From Marivita sp041725935 (GTDB lineage: Bacteria > Pseudomonadota > Alphaproteobacteria > Rhodobacterales > Rhodobacteraceae), in NCBI GenBank assembly GCA_041725935.1, contig JBGRQD010000010.1, positions 62,001 to 126,000 of the forward strand: DNA of 64,000 nucleotides, written 5' to 3'. Made by a program: the position numbers and the translations under genes. Below are positions 58,784 through 64,000 of this stretch, one piece after another. How positions within the stretch are numbered: position 1 is the first letter of the stretch; each line of letters opens with the position of its first letter. The notes below the pieces were generated by a model. That model saw only the letters and a list, made by a program, of their open reading frames with translations. It was not told the DNA's origin and made no database searches.

Positions 58784-60217
58784 ATGAACGTGCTGATGGT
58801 CGCCTCGGAATGTGCGCCCTTCGTGAAAACGGGGGGCCTCGCGGATGTGGTGGGGGCGCTGCCCGCCGCCCTTGCCCGGGTGGGCACCGACGTACACGTG
58901 GTGTTGCCCGCCTATCCGCCGCTGTTCCCGCTTTTGCCACAGGGCACAGAGGTGGCACGCTTCGACGATCTGCCGGGTGGGCCAGGTCGCATTGTCAGAG
59001 TAACTGCACACGGAATTACGCTTCTTCTTCTGGATGCACCCCAGCTTTTTGACCGCCCCGGCGGACTTTATGTCGATGAAGCGGGCAAAGACTGGCCCGA
59101 CAACCACCTGCGGTTCGGAGCCCTGTCAATGGCGGGCGCGCGCATCGCGATGGGCGCGATCAAGGATTATCAACCGGACGTCCTGCATGCCCATGACTGG
59201 CAGGCGGCCTTGGCACCGGTCTATATGCGCATGGCGGGCCGTGACACGCCACGATCTGTCATCACCATCCACAATATCGCCTTTCAGGGGCGCTTTGGCC
59301 CGCAGGTCTTGGACCGGCTGCACCTCAAGACCGACTGGTTTCACCCGGAGGGGCTGGAGTTTCACGGTGATCTGAGCTTCCTCAAGGGCGGGCTGATGTT
59401 CTCGGACCGGATCACCACGGTCAGCCCGACCTATGCGCGCGAAATCCTGACGCCTGACTTCGGCATGGGCCTTGAGGGCGTGTTGCAGGCCCGTGCCCCC
59501 GTGCTGAGCGGCGTGCTGAACGGGATCGACACCGACGCGTGGAACCCGGCAGAAGACACAGCGCTGGCCGAGCCTTACGACGCCAAGAGCCTCAAGAACA
59601 AGGCAGCGAACCGCGCCGCGCTCAGCGAACGGCTGGGACTGGACACCGGCAGCACCGGCCCTCTGTTCTGCGTGGTCAGCCGCCTGACCTCCCAGAAGGG
59701 GCTCGACGCCGTACTGGGCGCGCTGCCGCATCTGGTGGAGCATGGCGCACAACTGGCGGTGCTGGGCAGCGGACAGCCCGAACTCGAACAGGGCTTCCGC
59801 GAGGCAGCACAGGACAACCCCGGGCAGGTCGCCACCCATATCGGTTATGACGAGCCGCTGTCGCATCTGTTTCAGGCAGGCAGCGACGCCATCCTGATCC
59901 CGTCACGGTTTGAGCCGTGCGGCCTGACCCAGCTTTACGGGCTGCGCTATGGCACCCTGCCGGTCGTGGCCCGCACCGGGGGGCTGGCCGACACGGTGAT
60001 CGACGCCAATGTCGCCGCACTGATCGCCAAGGCGGCAACCGGGTTTGTGTTTTCAGATGTGACGACAGCGGGTCTGGAGCAGGTGATCGACCGCGTGATC
60101 GCGGCCTATGCCGATCCGAAACTGTGGCAATCCATGCAGCGGGCGGCTATGCGTCATCCCGTGAGCTGGGACAGCTCTGCCAAAGCCTATCGTGACCTTT
60201 ATGCCGATCTTGCCTGA
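58784..60217 (+). CDS. glgA: Glycogen synthase (ADP-glucose dependent)
   Basis: GT5 enzyme extending alpha-1,4 chains. 477 residues. N-terminal MNVLMVASECAPFVKTGGLADVVGALPAAL with the ADP-glucose-binding KTGGL, VLHAHDWQAALAP, SGVLNGIDTDAWNP, and the C-terminal SRFEPCGLTQLYGLRYGTLPVVARTGGLADTV. Begins 1 nt after the glgC stop, and its own stop overlaps the glgX start. Confidence 0.97.
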   Translation: MNVLMVASECAPFVKTGGLADVVGALPAALARVGTDVHVVLPAYPPLFPLLPQGTEVARFDDLPGGPGRIVRVTAHGITLLLLDAPQLFDRPGGLYVDEAGKDWPDNHLRFGALSMAGARIAMGAIKDYQPDVLHAHDWQAALAPVYMRMAGRDTPRSVITIHNIAFQGRFGPQVLDRLHLKTDWFHPEGLEFHGDLSFLKGGLMFSDRITTVSPTYAREILTPDFGMGLEGVLQARAPVLSGVLNGIDTDAWNPAEDTALAEPYDAKSLKNKAANRAALSERLGLDTGSTGPLFCVVSRLTSQKGLDAVLGALPHLVEHGAQLAVLGSGQPELEQGFREAAQDNPGQVATHIGYDEPLSHLFQAGSDAILIPSRFEPCGLTQLYGLRYGTLPVVARTGGLADTVIDANVAALIAKAATGFVFSDVTTAGLEQVIDRVIAAYADPKLWQSMQRAAMRHPVSWDSSAKAYRDLYADLA

Positions 60218-62325
60218 TGACCTATCACGCCACCGTTTCCACACAGCTTGAACCCGGCTCCCCGGCCCGGCTCGGCGCGCATTTCGACGGCGGCGGGACC
60301 AATTTCGCCGTCTTCTCGGACCATGCCGAACAGGTGTTCCTGTGCCTGTTTTCCCCGGACGGCACACGCGAGGAGATGCGCCTGTCGCTGCCCGAACGCA
60401 CCGGGGCGGTCTGGCATGGCTATTTGCCCGGGGTGCACCCCGGCACGCTTTATGGCTACCGCGCGTCGGGGCCGTACACGCCCGAGGCCGGGCATCGCTT
60501 CAACCGCAACAAGCTGTTGATCGACCCCTATACCCGGGAATTTCACGGCGGTTTCGCCGATCACACCGCCACGTTCGGCTATCTGAATTCCGCCCCCGAG
60601 GCGGACCTGTCCTTTGACAACCGCGACAGCGCGGCTTTCGTGGCCAAGTCGGTCGTGTCAGACCCTGCGCTCTTCCCGCTCGATGGGCAACCGCTGGAGC
60701 GCGGCTGGCACGACATTCTGATCTACGAGGCGCATGTCAAAGGCCTGACGCAGCGCCACCCCGAGGTGCCTGAAGATCTGCGCGGCACTTATGACGGGCT
60801 GGCAACGCCTGCCATGCTGGACCACCTGACCAAGCTGGGTGTGACGGCGGTAGAATTGCTGCCGGTGCAGGCGATCCGGTCCGAAGGCGCGCTCACGGCG
60901 CGGGGTCTGGTGAATTACTGGGGCTACAACACAATCGGATTCTTTGCGCCAGAGCCACGCTATTTCGGCCCCGCCGGTGTGCGCGGCTTTCGCGCGATGG
61001 TCGATCGCTTTCACGCCGCCGGGATCGAGGTCATTCTGGATGTGGTCTACAACCATTCCGCCGAGGGTGATCACCTTGGCCCGACCTTGTCGTTCCGGGG
61101 TCTGGACAATGCCAGCTATTACCGGCTTCAGGCCGACCAGCCGCGCTATTACGTGAACGACACCGGCTGCGGCAACACGCTCGACACCACGCATCCCTTT
61201 GTCATTCGCCTGATCCTCGACAGCCTGCGCTTCTGGGTGCAGGCGATGGGGGTCGATGGGTTCCGCTTCGATCTGGCCGCCACGCTCTGCCGCGAACCTG
61301 ACGGGTTCGACCGGACCGGGCGCTTCATGACGGCGCTGCGGCAGGACCAGGTGCTGGCGGGGGTCAAGCTGATCGCGGAGCCTTGGGATATCGGCCCCGG
61401 TGGCTACCAGCTGGGCGGGTTCCCGGCCAAGTTCGCGGAATGGAACGACCGCTACCGCGACACGGTGCGCAAGTTCTGGCGCGGCGACACGCACGGCGCG
61501 CAGGAGTTGGGATCGGCGCTGCTTGGCACAGCTTACCTCTTTGACAAACGCGGGCGGCGCGTCTGGTCTTCGGTCAATTATGCCGCGTCCCATGACGGCT
61601 TCACGCTGGCCGATACGACGCAATACGAACAGCGCCACAACATGGCCAATGGCGAAGGCAACCGCGACGGGCACAAGGTCAATTTCAGCGACAATCTGGG
61701 CACCGAAGGGCCAAACGACGATCCCGCGCTCCGCGACATGCGCGCCCGGCGTCAGCGCAACATGCTGGCCACCGTGTTCCTGTCGCAGGGCACGCCGATG
61801 CTGCTGGCCGGCGACGAAGGCGGGCACAGCCAGCAGGGCAACAACAACGCCTATTGTCAGGACAACGCCACCACATGGATCGACTGGGCGTCGCTCGACC
61901 CCGACCAGATCGCCTTTACCGCCGCACTGTCGCGGTTTCGACGAGACACACCGATCCTGCGGCAGATGGATTTCCTGCACGGCGCCACGCGCCCGACCGA
62001 CCGGCGCAAGGATGTGGAATGGCGCGGCTTTGATGGTGCGCCGCTGAACTGGAACAATGACAGCCTGTCGAGCCTCTGCCTGCACCTGCGCGGCAATGCC
62101 GAAAGCATGGCGGGCAAGGCGACACGCGACGAAGTGCTTCTGGCCTTCAATCGCGGCGGTACCGACCTCGACCTGCTGCTGCCGCCCACCGTGCAGGATC
62201 CGTGGGTCCGCGAGATAGACACCTCGACGGCTGCGCAACACCCGACGCCCATCGACGGCGCGCGCATCCGCGTGCCCGCGCAATCGGTCAGCGCCTTTGT
62301 CCTGCGGGTCGGGTCAACCGGATGA
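60217..62325 (+). CDS. glgX: Glycogen debranching enzyme GlgX
   Basis: Isoamylase-type GH13 enzyme that hydrolyses alpha-1,6 branches of limit dextrins. 702 residues. N-terminal CBM48 (LGAHFDGGGTNFAVFSDHAEQVFLCLF), YEAHVKGLTQRHPEVPEDLRGTY, VVYNHSAEGDHLGP, DGFRFDLAATLCREPDGF (nucleophile Asp), LIAEPWDIGPGGYQLGGFP (acid/base Glu) and NYAASHDGFTLADTTQY. Start overlaps glgA by 1 nt and stop overlaps malQ by 4 nt. Confidence 0.96.
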   Translation: MTYHATVSTQLEPGSPARLGAHFDGGGTNFAVFSDHAEQVFLCLFSPDGTREEMRLSLPERTGAVWHGYLPGVHPGTLYGYRASGPYTPEAGHRFNRNKLLIDPYTREFHGGFADHTATFGYLNSAPEADLSFDNRDSAAFVAKSVVSDPALFPLDGQPLERGWHDILIYEAHVKGLTQRHPEVPEDLRGTYDGLATPAMLDHLTKLGVTAVELLPVQAIRSEGALTARGLVNYWGYNTIGFFAPEPRYFGPAGVRGFRAMVDRFHAAGIEVILDVVYNHSAEGDHLGPTLSFRGLDNASYYRLQADQPRYYVNDTGCGNTLDTTHPFVIRLILDSLRFWVQAMGVDGFRFDLAATLCREPDGFDRTGRFMTALRQDQVLAGVKLIAEPWDIGPGGYQLGGFPAKFAEWNDRYRDTVRKFWRGDTHGAQELGSALLGTAYLFDKRGRRVWSSVNYAASHDGFTLADTTQYEQRHNMANGEGNRDGHKVNFSDNLGTEGPNDDPALRDMRARRQRNMLATVFLSQGTPMLLAGDEGGHSQQGNNNAYCQDNATTWIDWASLDPDQIAFTAALSRFRRDTPILRQMDFLHGATRPTDRRKDVEWRGFDGAPLNWNNDSLSSLCLHLRGNAESMAGKATRDEVLLAFNRGGTDLDLLLPPTVQDPWVREIDTSTAAQHPTPIDGARIRVPAQSVSAFVLRVGSTG

Positions 62326-64000
62326 GCCACACCGATGACAGCCTGCGCGCATTGGCACGGGCGCAGGGCATCTACCTCGAGTTTTTCGACCTGCATGGCA
62401 CGAAGCACGAGGCCAGCCCCGAGACGCTGCGCGCGCTGCTGCGGGCGCTCGGAACGGATGTCGACAATACTGCGACCGTGAACGCGCCCTCTGAAGTGAT
62501 CGCCTTTGCCGGTGACGCCATCCCGGTGCCGGTCGCTGGCAGGTGTGACTGGACCCTGCTGGACGAGACCGGTGCAATTGTCGCCGAAGGCCGTGCCACC
62601 GACAGGATCGACCTGCCACCATTGGAGGTCGGGTATTACGATCTGCACCGCATAGGCACGCATTCCGGTCAGAGCTTTGTCATGGTTCGTCCGCCCCGCG
62701 CGCCGGACCTGGCGTCGAAGTCCCACAGCAACACCTGCTGGGGCACAACAGGCGCGCTGTACGGGTTGCGGTCGGCACGCAACGGTGGCTTGGGCACTTA
62801 CGCCGATCTGGGCGCGGTTGCTGCAACCTTTGGCCATGCGGGGGCGCAGTTTCTCGGGGTCAATCCTCTGCACGCGCTGGGGTGGGCGATGCAGGACATC
62901 ATCAGCCCCTATTCACCCTCGCATCGCGGCATGTTCAACATCGACCATATCGCGGTGGAGGGCGGGCTCGGGCCAACGCCGGGCGCTGATCTGATCGACT
63001 ATGCCGGGTTTCGGCAGAAGCATCGCGCGGCACTGGAGGCGCAGTTTGCCCAGCGCGACACCGAAGCCTTTGCGTCATGGTGCGCCACCAGTTCCGAAGA
63101 CACCCGGCGGTTTGCCGAATTCGAGGCGATCAGCGAAGACCACGGCCAAGACTTCCGCACATGGCCCGCAGCGCTGCAAACCCCCGGTGCGGCGGCACAA
63201 AAGGCAGCCGGCAAGCGGGCGGAGTTTCACCTCTGGCTGCAATATCTGGCGGAAACCCAGATCGACGCGGCACAGGGTGCGGCGACACAGGCGGGCATGG
63301 ATCTTGGGCTTTACCTTGATCTTGCCGTTGGTCCGCGCCCGGACGGGGCCGAGGTCTGGATGAACGCCGACACCATCGCGCAAGGCGTGACCATCGGCGC
63401 GCCGCCCGATCACCTGAGCCCCGAAGGGCAATCCTGGGCGCTGGCGGCCCACGCGCCCGGACCTCTGGCAAAAGCGCGTTACGCGCCGCTGCGGTCGATG
63501 CTGCGGCGGCTGATGGCCAAATGCGGGGTGTTGCGGATCGACCACGCTCTGGGTCTGCTGCGCAGCTACTGGCTGCCCGATGATGGAAGTCCGGGCGGAT
63601 ATATCACGCAACCGCTGGACGCGCTGCTGGCCGTCATCACCATCGAGGCGCATCGCGCGGGCTGTCTGGTGGTGGGCGAAGACCTTGGGCTGGTGCCCGA
63701 CGGGTTCCGCGAAGCGATGAACACGTCCGGGCTTTACAGCTATGCGGTCTGGCAGTTCGAAACGACAGACACGGGCGCAATCCTGCCCGCCGACACGCTC
63801 CCACCCTACAGCCTTGCCTGTTTCGGCACACATGACACACCCACGCTGAACGGGTTCTGGCACGGCACCGATATCGAATGGTGGCATCGGGTCGGCTGGG
63901 TGACATCCGGCGACCGTGCTGCCCGGCACAGCCACCGCGCCCGGCAGCGGGCCAGCCTGCGAAAGATTTGCGACATTCCCGCAACAGCCCGCATCGCCCA
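62322..64000 (+). CDS. malQ: 4-alpha-glucanotransferase (amylomaltase), 3' end beyond the window
   Basis: Open from ATG 62322 to the last base, about 559 codons so far; the true end lies outside. GH77 features: TCWGTTGALYGLRSARNGGLGTYADL, VNPLHALGWAMQDIISPYSPSHRGMFN, LYLDLAVGPRPDGAEVW, the nucleophile Asp in LRIDHALGLLRSYW, the acid/base Glu in VVGEDLGLVPDGF, and CFGTHDTPTLNGFW. It recycles maltooligosaccharides left by GlgP and GlgX. Overlaps glgX by 4 nt (ATGA). Confidence 0.95.
   Translation, partial: MSHTDDSLRALARAQGIYLEFFDLHGTKHEASPETLRALLRALGTDVDNTATVNAPSEVIAFAGDAIPVPVAGRCDWTLLDETGAIVAEGRATDRIDLPPLEVGYYDLHRIGTHSGQSFVMVRPPRAPDLASKSHSNTCWGTTGALYGLRSARNGGLGTYADLGAVAATFGHAGAQFLGVNPLHALGWAMQDIISPYSPSHRGMFNIDHIAVEGGLGPTPGADLIDYAGFRQKHRAALEAQFAQRDTEAFASWCATSSEDTRRFAEFEAISEDHGQDFRTWPAALQTPGAAAQKAAGKRAEFHLWLQYLAETQIDAAQGAATQAGMDLGLYLDLAVGPRPDGAEVWMNADTIAQGVTIGAPPDHLSPEGQSWALAAHAPGPLAKARYAPLRSMLRRLMAKCGVLRIDHALGLLRSYWLPDDGSPGGYITQPLDALLAVITIEAHRAGCLVVGEDLGLVPDGFREAMNTSGLYSYAVWQFETTDTGAILPADTLPPYSLACFGTHDTPTLNGFWHGTDIEWWHRVGWVTSGDRAARHSHRARQRASLRKICDIPATARIA

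Overview
The window comes from the chromosome of a GC-rich alphaproteobacterium of the Rhodobacterales, most likely the marine Roseobacter group. The evidence is the ethylmalonyl-CoA pathway genes (ccr, ecm, mch, mcl2) interleaved with TCA-cycle operons, an arrangement also known in Rhodobacter sphaeroides, together with a LuxI/LuxR pair, a taurine-type aminotransferase, and NnrU, DUF1737 and HvrA/H-NS-type proteins. I cannot name the genus. No rRNA, tRNA, CRISPR array, transposase or prophage gene was found.

Layout. 1-4867: cell-shape operon mreB(end)-mreC-mreD-mrdA(PBP2)-rodA, followed by a hydroxyacid dehydrogenase and rpe. 6504-9670: a fatty-acyl/organic-acid block (MaoC hydratase, AMP-forming acyl-CoA ligase, CurA-type reductase). 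9667-12868: RecD-like helicase, luxI, luxR and a small overlapping ORF. 13076-18072: ccr, a PlsB-type acyltransferase and ecm. 18151-21724: a periplasmic protein, an H-NS-like protein, deoD, a membrane protein, a DUF1989 protein and a small zinc-ribbon membrane protein. 21857-32997: sdhCDA-lipoprotein-sdhB, mch-DUF1737-nnrU-mcl2, a TauE exporter and mdh. 33129-36699: SAM methyltransferase, GT61 glycosyltransferase and an asparagine-synthetase-like protein. 37008-46125: sucC-sucD-DUF805-sucA-sucB-MAPEG-lpd. 46479-50477: ftsE-ftsX-plsC-PPOX, divergent from a zinc-ribbon membrane protein. 50641-52763: class III aminotransferase and GNAT. 52920-64000: glycogen operon glgP-glgB-glgC-glgA-glgX-malQ, with malQ cut by the window end.

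How it works together. Acetyl-CoA assimilation (Ccr, Ecm, Mch, Mcl2) yields glyoxylate, malate and succinyl-CoA precursors. The neighbouring Sdh, Mdh, Suc and Lpd enzymes oxidise or redistribute these, and surplus carbon can be stored as glycogen by the last operon. Two small glycan/surface-modification gene sets sit inside the TCA region: a glycosyltransferase plus FkbM methyltransferase between the sdh lipoprotein gene and sdhB, and the methyltransferase/GT61/Asn-synthetase-like set between mdh and sucC.

The most interesting non-coding signal is a pair of palindromes, TTGTGATCAC-N13-GTGATCACAA, about 115 bp upstream of both sdhC and sucC. Spacing and arms are identical and the spacer sequences are unrelated, which points to a shared operator for the TCA operons. 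Other signals are long nested palindromic repeats inside the suc operon, a 10-bp-arm dyad between ftsE and its divergent neighbour, a TGCAGAAA-type word in several central-carbon promoters, and five convergent gene pairs whose stop codons overlap by exactly 4 nt.
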